DNA of 64,000 nucleotides from Flavobacterium franklandianum (GTDB lineage Bacteria > Bacteroidota > Bacteroidia > Flavobacteriales > Flavobacteriaceae). The position numbers were made by a program, and so were the translations under genes. The notes beneath the pieces are model-generated. The model saw nothing but the letters and a program-made list of their open reading frames with translations, had not been told where the DNA came from and ran no database searches. This document shows, piece by piece, positions 35,254 to 43,689 of this stretch (within the stretch, counting starts at the first letter, position 1; each line of letters starts with the position of its first letter). The stretch covers positions 186,001 to 250,000 of the forward strand of contig NZ_VJZR01000005.1 in assembly GCF_007097365.1 (NCBI RefSeq), in the 5' to 3' direction.

Positions 35254-36444
35254 ATGACAAAAACGAAAGAAATTAGTATAAAAACCCTGATTATTGTATT
35301 AGGTTGTTTGAATGGGTTGATGCCGTTTTCAACTGATTTATATTTGCCTGCATTTCCTGCAATGGCTCAAAATTTAGGAACAAATGCGGGAATGATTACC
35401 CTTTCCATGAGTACTTTTTTTGCGGGAGCTTGCGTGGGACAGTTTTTTAATGGACCAATATTGGATCGATTTGGACGAAAAAACCCGATGTTAATTGCAT
35501 TAGTGTTTTTTTTCTTGACTTCTTTAGGATGTGCAGTAGCCGGAAATATAATCCTTTTATGTGTTTTTCGTTTTTCTCAAGCCATCAGTATCAGCGTATG
35601 TTCTGTAGGAAGTAGAGCGATGGTGCGAGATGTATTTCCTGTAGAAAAAATTGCCTCCATGTTTTCTACGCTTTCCCTAATCATGGGAATTGCCCCTATT
35701 ATTGCCCCAACTTTAGGCGGCATTATTTTGTTGTTTTCTGATTGGAGAGGTATTTTTATCTTTTTGGCAGTAATGGCACTGATTTTATTAGTCGCACTAC
35801 ATTTTTTCCTCCCCCATGTGAAAGAAGCAGACCCTAACTATTCGTTAAAACCAAAAGCGATACTAGGGAATTATAAAAAAGTAATCCTGACAAAAGGATA
35901 TATGGGATATGCTATCATTACTGCTTTGTCCTCTGCCGTGTTATTCAGTTGGATTTCAAGTTCTTCTTTATTATTTATTGGTGTTTTAGGAATTAGCAAA
36001 CAACAATTTGGATGGATATTCGCCAGTACTGCTTCCTGCATGATCCTAGGCAGTCAGTTTAATAGATTATTGTTGCGAAGATTTAGTAGTTTTGACATTG
36101 CATTTTGGGCAGTAGGAATGCAATTGTTAGTTTGCTGTTACTTATTATACATAGCTATTTACTCCTTGACAGTAATGCATCTTCTTATAGGAATGTGTTT
36201 TTTTATGTTGTTTTTATCGTTGATTTCTCCCAATACTATGGCGATAACCATCCGTCCTTTTACGGAAAATATAGGCAGTGCCAATGCAATTATGGGTGTG
36301 ACACAAATGGCTTTAAGCGCATTGGTTACTGCAATACTCAGCTATTTTCAAGATGGCAGCGCAGTTCCAATGATCTTAACAATGATGCTATTAAGCGCCA
36401 TTAGTTTTAGCATGCAATACTTTTTAAAACAGAAAACAGTATAA
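35254..36444 (+). CDS. Bcr/CflA-type MFS transporter
   Basis: 396 residues with about 12 transmembrane helices. The N-terminus MPFSTDLYLPAFPAMAQNLG and NGPILDRFGRKNPML (loop 2-3) is characteristic of the Bcr/CflA drug-efflux subfamily, as is the R-rich segment SVGSRAMVRDVFP (TM4-5). It is the only intact gene within a 3-kb decayed stretch. It may export a toxic phenolic intermediate or simply be a resistance gene. Confidence 0.88.
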   Translation: MTKTKEISIKTLIIVLGCLNGLMPFSTDLYLPAFPAMAQNLGTNAGMITLSMSTFFAGACVGQFFNGPILDRFGRKNPMLIALVFFFLTSLGCAVAGNIILLCVFRFSQAISISVCSVGSRAMVRDVFPVEKIASMFSTLSLIMGIAPIIAPTLGGIILLFSDWRGIFIFLAVMALILLVALHFFLPHVKEADPNYSLKPKAILGNYKKVILTKGYMGYAIITALSSAVLFSWISSSSLLFIGVLGISKQQFGWIFASTASCMILGSQFNRLLLRRFSSFDIAFWAVGMQLLVCCYLLYIAIYSLTVMHLLIGMCFFMLFLSLISPNTMAITIRPFTENIGSANAIMGVTQMALSALVTAILSYFQDGSAVPMILTMMLLSAISFSMQYFLKQKTV

Positions 36445-36448
36445 AAAA

Positions 36449-36957
36449 TCTATTCGATTTGACAGGCAAGGTCGCTTTAATAACAGGTTCGACATTGTGG
36501 TAAGGGAAAAGCAATTGCCGAAACTTTAAGGTTCACACGGAGTCACAGTTATAGTTTCTAGTAATGATAAAAAAGGTGGTATTGCAACTCAAAAAAGCGT
36601 TTCAAAATAAAGGAATCAAAGCATTTGCCATTACTTGTGATGATTCTAAAAAAGAGGAAATAGATGCGCTAATTTTTAAATGCGAAGAAAAAGCAGGTAC
36701 AATGACATTTTAGTGAATTGTGTGGAATAGCCATTCCTATTTCTTTTTAGGATATTGACTCAGAGAATTTTGAAAAAACAATGCAAATTAATTTAGAAAA
36801 TGCGATTTACTTAACCCAAAAAGTAATCCCAAACTGGCAGGCTCAAAAAGGCGGCGCTAATATCTTCTCGCCAATTTTTTTAAGTGTAAGGGGCAATAAG
36901 AATTTGGGATTATATGGTATTTCCAAAAGAGAATAAGTAGAAAATTTAATATACAAA
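36449..36957 (+). pseudogene. SDR oxidoreductase fragment 1, broken
   Basis: Across frames one reads LFDLTGKVALITGST, GVTVIVSSNDKKGGIATQKAFQNKGIKAFAITCDD, ILVNCVG, NFEKTMQINLENAIYLTQKVIP and LGLYGISKRE followed by a stop. This is the N-terminal two thirds of a classical SDR (cofactor loop, NNAG-like and YxxxK regions) with several frameshifts. Confidence 0.8.
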
Positions 36958-37500
36958 ACGGTTGTAAAATTCGGAAGATTGGATTGCGCCGTAAATTCTG
37001 CAGGAATTGCTAAAACGCTTTCTTTACCAACTCATAAATATCCTGAAGGGGCTTGGTTACAACAAATCAACATCAACTTAACGGAAACTTGGTATTGCGT
37101 AAAATATTAGTTGATTGAAATGCTAAAACGAAGGTAGCGGAAACATTATATGCATATCATCGGCATCAGGATTTAGTGGGACAACACCTATAATGTTCCG
37201 CATTCAGATTCCAAACACGGAGTTATCGTAATTGTAAAAAATGCCGCTATAGAAAATGCTGCCAAAAATATTCATACCAATACCATTTGCTCAACAGCTA
37301 TTGAAACACCAATGATTATGGAAGTCAGAAGAAAACTGCCACAAAATCCGCAAGCACTTGAAAAAGTAATAAACGTGCAAAGAATGAAAAGAATGGGACA
37401 ACCTCAAGAAGTCGCAGATGTGGCTTAGTAGATTTGTTCTGATCAATCATCCCTTATAATGGGGTATACCAAGGCAGTTGATGGCGGTGCATTTGAATAA
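36958..37500 (+). pseudogene. SDR oxidoreductase fragment 2, broken
   Basis: Starts in the middle of a second SDR: VVKFGRLDCAVNSAGIAKTLSLPTHKYPEG, then ININLTETWYCVK, broken frames around KHGVIVIVKNAAIENA, then TICSTAIETPMIMEV, MKRMGQPQEVADVA and a C-terminal GYTKAVDGGAFE. Fragment 1 ends where this one begins, so a deletion between two tandem SDR genes probably created a dead hybrid. Confidence 0.8.
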
Positions 37501-37547
37501 AAAGAATACAAAAACATCACAATAAGCGTACAAGAAATCAAAAAGAA

Positions 37548-37611
37548 TTGATTTTGAATAGCAATAGAATCTAATTGATTCACTGATATTTATAAATCAT
37601 TTTAATTTTGT
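37548..37611 (+). promoter_or_regulatory. shared regulon promoter, copy 3
   Basis: TTGATTTTGA at 37548, TTGATTC at 37575 and AATTTTGT at 37604 show the same spacing as copies 1 and 2. Here TAATTTTG (37603-37610) matches the -7 consensus exactly. It lies 48 bases upstream of the extradiol dioxygenase gene. Confidence 0.78.
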
Positions 37612-37658
37612 AAAATAAATTACACATACTATAAAAAAACCAATAAATAAAAATAAAA

Positions 37659-38648
37659 ATGGCAAAGAATCCACATTATTTTTCACAATTAGCCCACGTT
37701 GAAGTTTTGACAACAGATTTAGACAAATCTGTTGAATTCTTTCGTGACGTTGTTGGAATGGATGAAACAGGAAGAGAAAAAGACTCTGTATATTTAAGAG
37801 CTTGGGGTGATTATTTTCATCACACCTTGAAACTCACGCAGAGCGAAAAATCTGGTTTAGGACATTTAGGTTGGCGTGCCGACAGTCCAGAAGCTTTAGA
37901 AGAAGTAGTCGCTTATTTAGAAAACATCGGAGCTGGAATTGGCTGGGATGAAGGCGATTTAGGACACGGAAAAGCCTATCGTTTTAAATCTCCAGAAGGA
38001 CACATTCACGAAGTATTTTGGGATGTCGTTTGGTTGAAAGAAGAAGGAGAAAGAGGTAGTGTTTATGCGGATCGTTATTCAAGCAACCGTTTGAAGGGAG
38101 CTAATCCAAGAAGATTGGATCACGTAACTTATATGGTTTCCAAAGGAAAATACGCCGACGAAAAGAAATTTTGGCAAGGCTTAGGATTAAACAATCCTGA
38201 CGAAATACGTATTGCTGATGAGATTCCGCCAATTGGTGGTTTGTGGACAATTGGTAATCTTTCGCACGATATTGCTATTTTCTCCGATCCCAATATTGGC
38301 GAAAACGAAGCCGTATTGAATCATATTTGCTGGAATGTAGATAGTCGCGAAGAAGTTCTTTTAGCATTAGATTATTTTATCGAAAAAGGATATAAAAGTG
38401 TTATGGGTGCCCCTACGCGTCATAAAGCAGATGAGGGATTCTTCATTTATATTGTTGATCCAGGAAGTGGAATCTTATTTGAATTTTTTGCTTGTGCACG
38501 TTTAGTTTTTGCACCGGATCATTTAGATATTCATTATTTAAAAGACAATCCAAATGATGCCTGGGGTTCCGCAAATCCATTTGCAGAAATGGCAAAAGGT
38601 AAAAGATTAGGGCTAACAGACGGAGTGGTAAAACCAGCCGACGTATAA
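37659..38648 (+). CDS. type I extradiol (VOC) ring-cleavage dioxygenase
   Basis: 329 residues with two VOC domains: N-terminal (AHVEVLTTDLDKSVEFFRDVVGM) and C-terminal catalytic. The iron ligands expected for catechol 2,3-dioxygenase/BphC-like enzymes are present: His in LDHVTYMV (about 154), His in LNHICWNVDS (about 220) and Glu in LFEFFAC (about 274). It would cleave a catechol next to the hydroxyls. First gene of a four-gene operon under shared promoter copy 3. The ring substrate is not given by sequence. Confidence 0.9.
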   Translation: MAKNPHYFSQLAHVEVLTTDLDKSVEFFRDVVGMDETGREKDSVYLRAWGDYFHHTLKLTQSEKSGLGHLGWRADSPEALEEVVAYLENIGAGIGWDEGDLGHGKAYRFKSPEGHIHEVFWDVVWLKEEGERGSVYADRYSSNRLKGANPRRLDHVTYMVSKGKYADEKKFWQGLGLNNPDEIRIADEIPPIGGLWTIGNLSHDIAIFSDPNIGENEAVLNHICWNVDSREEVLLALDYFIEKGYKSVMGAPTRHKADEGFFIYIVDPGSGILFEFFACARLVFAPDHLDIHYLKDNPNDAWGSANPFAEMAKGKRLGLTDGVVKPADV

Positions 38649-38744
38649 TCCGGTATCATTAAGTTCTTCCTATTTTAAAATAAAAAAAAATGTTTTCAAT
38701 TTAGGATAACACTAAAAAAACAAAAAAATTAAAAAGACAAAGCT

Positions 38745-39860
38745 ATGTGGCATTATTTCCCAGGGCAATATATGCCTTCCTATCAAGTAAACAGAGCATT
38801 AACTCAAGCGCATTATGGCGGTGGAGAATTTGCTGAAATATTAGAAGTTGCTAGCGAAATTGACCCCTCAAACAGAGAGTCATTCAATATCGCTTGGTTA
38901 AAAAAAGGGGACCAAGTTTATGATCTTGGCGAAAATTTCGAGACTAATAACTCGTTCATTTCCGCAAGTCGTACGTACTTAAGAGCATTCAACTACTTAC
39001 GTACTGCTGAGTTCTTTATGGAACTTGGAGATGATAGAAAATTATTAACTTATTTAAAAGCGAGAGAAGCTTTTATTAGAGCAATTAAATATTTCAAAAA
39101 CAAACCATTACAAGTAGAAGTCCCTTTTGAAGGCTCTTTTTTACCGGGTTATTTGTTTACTCCAGAAGGAGTTGAAAATCCTCCAATGATGATTATGTTT
39201 GGTGGCTTAGATAGTTTAGCCGAAGAATTATATTTTGGTATATCACAACATCTTAACGAAAGAGGTATTGCACTTCTGGCTATGGATGGACCAGGTCAAG
39301 GAGCTTCATTACGATTAAATCATATTCATTCGCGCTATGATTATGAAGTAGCTGGAACAGCTGTTTTAGATTGGTCTATTGCCAGCCTAAAAGATCACGT
39401 AGACACCACGAGTATTGGTATTGGCGCAGTATCTATGGGAGGCTATATGGCAGCGCGCTGTGCCGCATTTGAACCTCGTTTCAAAGTATGCATAATATTT
39501 GGAGCTGTGTGGTCGTATTACCAAGTATGGGCTGGTCGAACTGTACAACATCCGTTGGCAGAAATAGTAATGCATATTATGGACGCAGCAAGTTTTGAAG
39601 AAGTTCTTGAAAAATTAAAAGGCTATACCCTTGAAAATGGAATCGCAGAAAAAATATCCATGCCAACGTATATTCTTCATGGTGGTGATGACCGCCAAAA
39701 TTTTGTTGAACACGCTTATAATGTAGATAAAGCGTTAACTTGTGAACATGTTTTAGAAGTAATCCCTAAGGAAGAAAGTGGTTCTCAACATTGTTGTGTA
39801 GACGATTTTACTCGTACTTTCAATATGTATGACTGGGTAGCCAAAAAATTAAAAGCATAG
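38745..39860 (+). CDS. alpha/beta hydrolase, C-C bond hydrolase-like (DHPON hydrolase/FrsA group)
   Basis: 371 residues. A helical N-terminal lid domain (about 1-125) precedes the hydrolase core: MIMFGGLDSLAEE, MDGPGQGASL, nucleophile GAVSMGGYMAA (about 230), acid HGGDDRQN and His in GSQHCCVDD (about 350). This lid-plus-core layout is that of 2,6-dihydroxypseudooxynicotine hydrolase and the fungal Ayg1 type, which break C-C bonds in acyl-phenols or polyketides, rather than of BphD. Next to an extradiol dioxygenase it would hydrolyse the ring-cleavage product or remove an acyl side chain. Confidence 0.8.
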   Translation: MWHYFPGQYMPSYQVNRALTQAHYGGGEFAEILEVASEIDPSNRESFNIAWLKKGDQVYDLGENFETNNSFISASRTYLRAFNYLRTAEFFMELGDDRKLLTYLKAREAFIRAIKYFKNKPLQVEVPFEGSFLPGYLFTPEGVENPPMMIMFGGLDSLAEELYFGISQHLNERGIALLAMDGPGQGASLRLNHIHSRYDYEVAGTAVLDWSIASLKDHVDTTSIGIGAVSMGGYMAARCAAFEPRFKVCIIFGAVWSYYQVWAGRTVQHPLAEIVMHIMDAASFEEVLEKLKGYTLENGIAEKISMPTYILHGGDDRQNFVEHAYNVDKALTCEHVLEVIPKEESGSQHCCVDDFTRTFNMYDWVAKKLKA

Positions 39861-39883
39861 ATTAATCTCAAACAACTTATATT

Positions 39884-41023
39884 ATGAAAGCTATAGAGAA
39901 AGTGCTTATTGTTGGTGGTGGTATCGGTGGACAATCTACAGCTATCGCTTTAAGACAAATAGGAATAGAAGTAGAAATTGTCGAAATTTTGCCCCAGTAC
40001 GATGTGTATGGTGTTGGAATTATCCAGCAAGCCAATGCTTTAAGAGCTTTGGATTCCTTGGGTGTGGCCGATGAAGCTATCAAAAGAGGTTGTCCTTATG
40101 GCAAAGTCAAAATGTGTACCCCAACGGGACATCAATTTGCCGAAACGGGTACGCCTCCTATGGGTCGTTTTCCATCCCATAACGGAATTTCTAGAAGAAC
40201 GCTTCACGATGTTTTAAAAGAAAGATCGGAAACGGTTGGCGTTCAATATAGAATGGGACTTACCGTTGATACAATTACAAACAAAGAAAATGGTGTAGAT
40301 GTTGTTTTTTCAGATGGAACTACCGGGAGCTATGATCTGTTGATTGGTGCCGATGGAATGAAATCCAAAGTAAGACAATTAATTTTTGGCGATTATTCAC
40401 CAAAATATGCTGGACTATCAGTTTGGCGTTATGCTTTTGACAGACCTAAAGATTTAGACACTGGTTACATATATTTTGGAAAAAGAAGCAAAGTGGGATT
40501 GATTCCAATGACAGAAGACACCATATATATATTCGTTGTTTCGGCAGAAGGCGCTGACAATCCATTAATCAAGGAAGAAGAAATGATTCCGAAACTAAAA
40601 TCGTATTTAGAAGAATATCCTGTTCCAATGGTACAAGATTTAATTGATCAAATCACGAATCCAAAACTGGTTAATTACAGACCTTTGGAAACCTTGCATT
40701 TGCCAGAACCTTGGTACAAAGGCAATGTTTTAATCATTGGCGATGGCGCTCACGCCACTATTCCGCAATTGGGTTCAGGAGCGGCTTTGGCCATTGAAGA
40801 TGCAGTAGTTCTTGCCGAAGAAATTACAAAACAAGACGGTGCCGAAGCCATATTCTCTCGTTTTATGAATCGCAGACTCGAAAGATGTAAAATGGTGGTT
40901 GAAGCCTCCGAAAAATTGGGCGAATGGGAACTTATGTTATTCGAAGGTAAAACATTACCCGAAGAAGCCAATATTGGAGCTACAATGGGAAAAACTTGTA
41001 TGGCACTCACCCAACCTATTTAA
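39884..41023 (+). CDS. FAD-dependent aromatic monooxygenase
   Basis: 379-residue group A flavin hydroxylase: GGGIGGQSTAIALRQIG (FAD Rossmann, about 11-27), the LIGADGMKSKVR motif (about 150) and LIIGDGAHATIPQLGSGAALAIEDA (about 285). Relatives are salicylate and 6-hydroxynicotinate hydroxylases. It would add a hydroxyl to a phenol and so make the catechol for the dioxygenase two genes upstream. Starts 23 bases after the hydrolase gene and is followed 10 bases later by the FAH-family gene. Confidence 0.9.
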   Translation: MKAIEKVLIVGGGIGGQSTAIALRQIGIEVEIVEILPQYDVYGVGIIQQANALRALDSLGVADEAIKRGCPYGKVKMCTPTGHQFAETGTPPMGRFPSHNGISRRTLHDVLKERSETVGVQYRMGLTVDTITNKENGVDVVFSDGTTGSYDLLIGADGMKSKVRQLIFGDYSPKYAGLSVWRYAFDRPKDLDTGYIYFGKRSKVGLIPMTEDTIYIFVVSAEGADNPLIKEEEMIPKLKSYLEEYPVPMVQDLIDQITNPKLVNYRPLETLHLPEPWYKGNVLIIGDGAHATIPQLGSGAALAIEDAVVLAEEITKQDGAEAIFSRFMNRRLERCKMVVEASEKLGEWELMLFEGKTLPEEANIGATMGKTCMALTQPI

Positions 41024-41033
41024 AAAAATTGAA

Positions 41034-41987
41034 ATGAAATTAATAACATTCGAAAATAAAGCAGGCGAAAGCCGCACAGGTTGGCTACAAGATGGTGCTG
41101 TTGTAGATATGCAGCTAACCGATTCTAGACTGCCCACGGATATGCTGAGCTTTATAGACAATCACGAAGCTTATTTTGAAATCATAAAAGAACTTGGTGA
41201 AGTACAACCTCATTATACTTTAGATGAGGTCAAATTATTAGCACCACTACCCAATCCAAGAAGCTTTCGCGATTATATTGGTTTCGAACAACATATGCTA
41301 AATGCCTCGAAATCATTCGGTCATACGGTTGGAGCCGCTTGGTACGAAATTCCCATTTTTTATTTTACGAATCATCAGGCCATTTATGGTCCCGAAGATA
41401 ATATTCAGCGTCCAGCTGGCGAGGAAAAATTAGACATTGAGCTAGAAATGGCAGTTATAATTGGCAAGAAAGGAAAAGACATTAAAGCCGAAAATGCCAA
41501 TGATTATATTTTTGGTTATACGGTTTTTAATGATTGGACTGCTCGTGCCATCCAAAAACACGAAATGACCGTTCCTCTTGGCCCTCACAAAGGAAAAGAT
41601 TTTGCCAATGCCATTGGGCCTTGCATCGTTACCAAAGATGAATTTGAAAAATACCGTTACAGCATTTCGAGAGAATTACATCCAGAACATTTGGCTATGC
41701 CCAAAAGTACAAGCGATCGTTTTGATTTAAAAATGACTTCAAAAATCAATGGAGAAACCATCTGTGAAGGCAACTATAAAACCGTTTATTGGACTTTTCC
41801 ACAAATGATGGAACGCGCTTCTGAGAACAATGTAACACTGATGCCGGGAGATATTTTAGGTTCGGGAACTGTTGGTTGGGGAAGTTTAATCGAAAATAAT
41901 TTTTCCGTTCATAGACCATTGCAACCCGGTGACATTGTAGAACTCGAGGTTGAAGGAATTGGTGTTTTGAGAAACACGGTGGTTTAA
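41034..41987 (+). CDS. fumarylacetoacetate-hydrolase family enzyme
   Basis: 317 residues. FAH-family metal site: IELEMAVIIGKKGKDI (Glu ligands, about 138-153), GYTVFNDWTARAIQKHEM (Asp), GKDFANAIGPCIV, and late MPGDILGSGTVGWGSL. It is likely to hydrolyse or hydrate the short acyl-pyruvate or 2-hydroxydienoate left after ring cleavage. The ATG at 41034 was chosen because it starts a canonical FAH N-terminus; an upstream in-frame ATG (40899) lies inside the monooxygenase gene. A terminator follows 64 bases after the stop. Confidence 0.9.
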   Translation: MKLITFENKAGESRTGWLQDGAVVDMQLTDSRLPTDMLSFIDNHEAYFEIIKELGEVQPHYTLDEVKLLAPLPNPRSFRDYIGFEQHMLNASKSFGHTVGAAWYEIPIFYFTNHQAIYGPEDNIQRPAGEEKLDIELEMAVIIGKKGKDIKAENANDYIFGYTVFNDWTARAIQKHEMTVPLGPHKGKDFANAIGPCIVTKDEFEKYRYSISRELHPEHLAMPKSTSDRFDLKMTSKINGETICEGNYKTVYWTFPQMMERASENNVTLMPGDILGSGTVGWGSLIENNFSVHRPLQPGDIVELEVEGIGVLRNTVV

Positions 41988-42032
41988 TCGGTTACTATAA
42001 AAAAATTGTTAAGTTTAGTTGATTTAGTTAAT

Positions 42033-42080
42033 CTCACTTAATTAGTGAGGTAAAACCCGAAACAATTGTTTCGGGTTTTT
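42033..42080 (+). terminator. double hairpin terminator of the meta-cleavage operon
   Basis: A small hairpin CTCACT-TAATT-AGTGAG (42033-42049) is followed by a perfect 12-bp palindrome AAAACCCGAAAC-AATT-GTTTCGGGTTTT (42052-42079). The second ends in a T-run. Confidence 0.9.
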
Positions 42081-42879
42081 ATGTTAAAACTGCTTTTTGA
42101 TAACACTAATATTATTTACAAACAGCGAATTGATGCCTGTTAAAGACACAAAGTCGTGAACCTCTAATAAAAATTTACTCATAAAGCTATAAATTAACCA
42201 GAGTTGCTACTTTGAATCTTTTATACTCCTCATTTTTTTTCTGCCTTTGATTCCCATTGCATCGGGATTATGGCTATTTTTTTTATTTTTTAATGGTAAT
42301 ACAAGCGATGGCAGTTACCCATTTTCCCCTTCCATTAATGAACTTAGCAACTCCTGTTCATTGTCTCGCGACACTATAGAAAGCCAAACAAAATCCTGCG
42401 TGACCGTGATTTGATTTTTTCTATTAAGGGTGTGGGGAATTTCACTATTGCTGACAACTCAGAATCCAAGATTAATCTTTTTTTTCTGATAAATATATGT
42501 CGAGCTCATAAAATATGGAAGTTTACAATGCCTTTATCAATACGATAGGCAGTAAAGCACACGTTAATAGGTGTCTCTACTATTGTGACGAGCACCTTTT
42601 TATTGATGCACTAAAAAAAATAGCAATAGCTATAATTATTTCGTAATTATGCCCATTTTAAAAGTAAAGCCAATAATTATGTCAGTTATAAACCAAAAGT
42701 TATCAGGGCTCAAAGACAGCCATTCTTTTTCAAAATTTAAATCTAGAAAACCTTAAACCATTAAAAAATTAAGTTTCACAAAGAACTTCTAAAAATCTTA
42801 ATCAAAGTAATTTCTTGATGGTTTGAAAGAAAAAAGAATGTTCACAACAGTCAACGGAGAAACAATTAAGTAATTACAC
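42081..42879. other. gene-poor stretch at the right edge of the island
   Basis: About 800 bases with no reading frame that could be assigned. One 43-codon frame (42515-42646, MEVYNAFINTIGSKAHVNR..., encoding two Cys) is free of stops but unknown to me. Stops are frequent in all other frames. It is probably decayed coding DNA. Confidence 0.5.
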
Positions 42880-42887
42880 TACTTTTG
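42880..42887 (+). promoter_or_regulatory. -7 box, probable pth promoter
   Basis: TACTTTTG matches TAnnTTTG. It would give pth its own promoter now that rplY is 40 kb away. No clear -33 box. Confidence 0.45.
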
Positions 42888-42997
42888 CCTAATGATAAAA
42901 TGGATAAACGCACTATTTTCAAAAAACAAAAACAGAGGACATAATAGATTCAATAAAATCAGTGGTTCACGAACATCAAAAAAACAATCTAAAAACA

Positions 42998-43567
42998 GTG
43001 AGTAATAAATTTTTAATTGTCGGACTCGGCAACATTGGTGCCGAATATGTCAATACCCGACACAATATTGGTTTTAAAATCATCGATTTTCTAGCCAGAA
43101 AAGAAGGAATCAACTTCGAAACCGTCAAACTCGGTGCGCTTGCCGAATATAAGTTTAAAGGAAGGACTTTTCTACTTTTAAAGCCCAATACCTATATGAA
43201 CTTGAGCGGCAAAGCAGTACAGTATTGGATGGAAAAAGAAAAAATTCCACTCGACAATATTATGGTGATTACTGATGATTTGAACTTGTCTTTTGGAACT
43301 ATTCGCATCAGGAAAAAAGGCAGCGATGGTGGACACAACGGACTCAAAAGCATTCACGCCATTCTAAACACCACCGATTATATTCGTTTTCGTTTTGGCA
43401 TCAGCGACGAATTCAAGAAAGGCAAGCAAGTAGATTATGTTTTAGGAGAATGGGACGAAACCGAAAAAACGGCACTTCCTGAACGATTAGAATTAGCTTC
43501 TGAAATTATAAAATCCTTTGGAACCGCTGGAATAGAAAACACAATGTCTGCTTTTAATGGCAAATAA
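42998..43567 (+). CDS. pth: peptidyl-tRNA hydrolase
   Basis: Releases peptide from peptidyl-tRNA. 189 residues with FLIVGLGNIGAEYVNTRHNIGF (catalytic His about 21), LLKPNTYMNLSGKAV, ITDDLNLSFGTIRIRKKGSDGGHNGLKSI and GIENTMSAF. The GTG at 42998 gives the usual Pth N-terminus; another GTG lies 36 bases upstream. A different frame (ATG at 42892) encodes MIKWINALFSK, which resembles the short N-terminal extension of flavobacterial Pth. The extension therefore seems to be cut off by a frameshift. In many genomes pth directly follows rplY. Confidence 0.95.
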   Translation: MSNKFLIVGLGNIGAEYVNTRHNIGFKIIDFLARKEGINFETVKLGALAEYKFKGRTFLLLKPNTYMNLSGKAVQYWMEKEKIPLDNIMVITDDLNLSFGTIRIRKKGSDGGHNGLKSIHAILNTTDYIRFRFGISDEFKKGKQVDYVLGEWDETEKTALPERLELASEIIKSFGTAGIENTMSAFNGK

Positions 43568-43663
43568 ATCATCGATTCTGTTTAAAAAATATCGATTTGA
43601 CACTCTATCTCACAAACTATTTGCTAAATTTTTATCAAATCACTTATGCATTGTTAAAATCCT

Positions 43664-43671
43664 TAACTTTG
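43664..43671 (+). promoter_or_regulatory. -7 box upstream of the M43 protease
   Basis: TAACTTTG matches TAnnTTTG, 19 bases before the ATG at 43690. The leader would be very short. Confidence 0.4.
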
Positions 43672-43689
43672 ACAAAATTTTTTTACAAA

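Noticed and set aside
2366..42961. Integrase-type integrative element
   Set aside because: No integrase, relaxase or conjugation gene and no flanking att repeat were seen; acquisition through IS activity or homologous exchange is equally possible.
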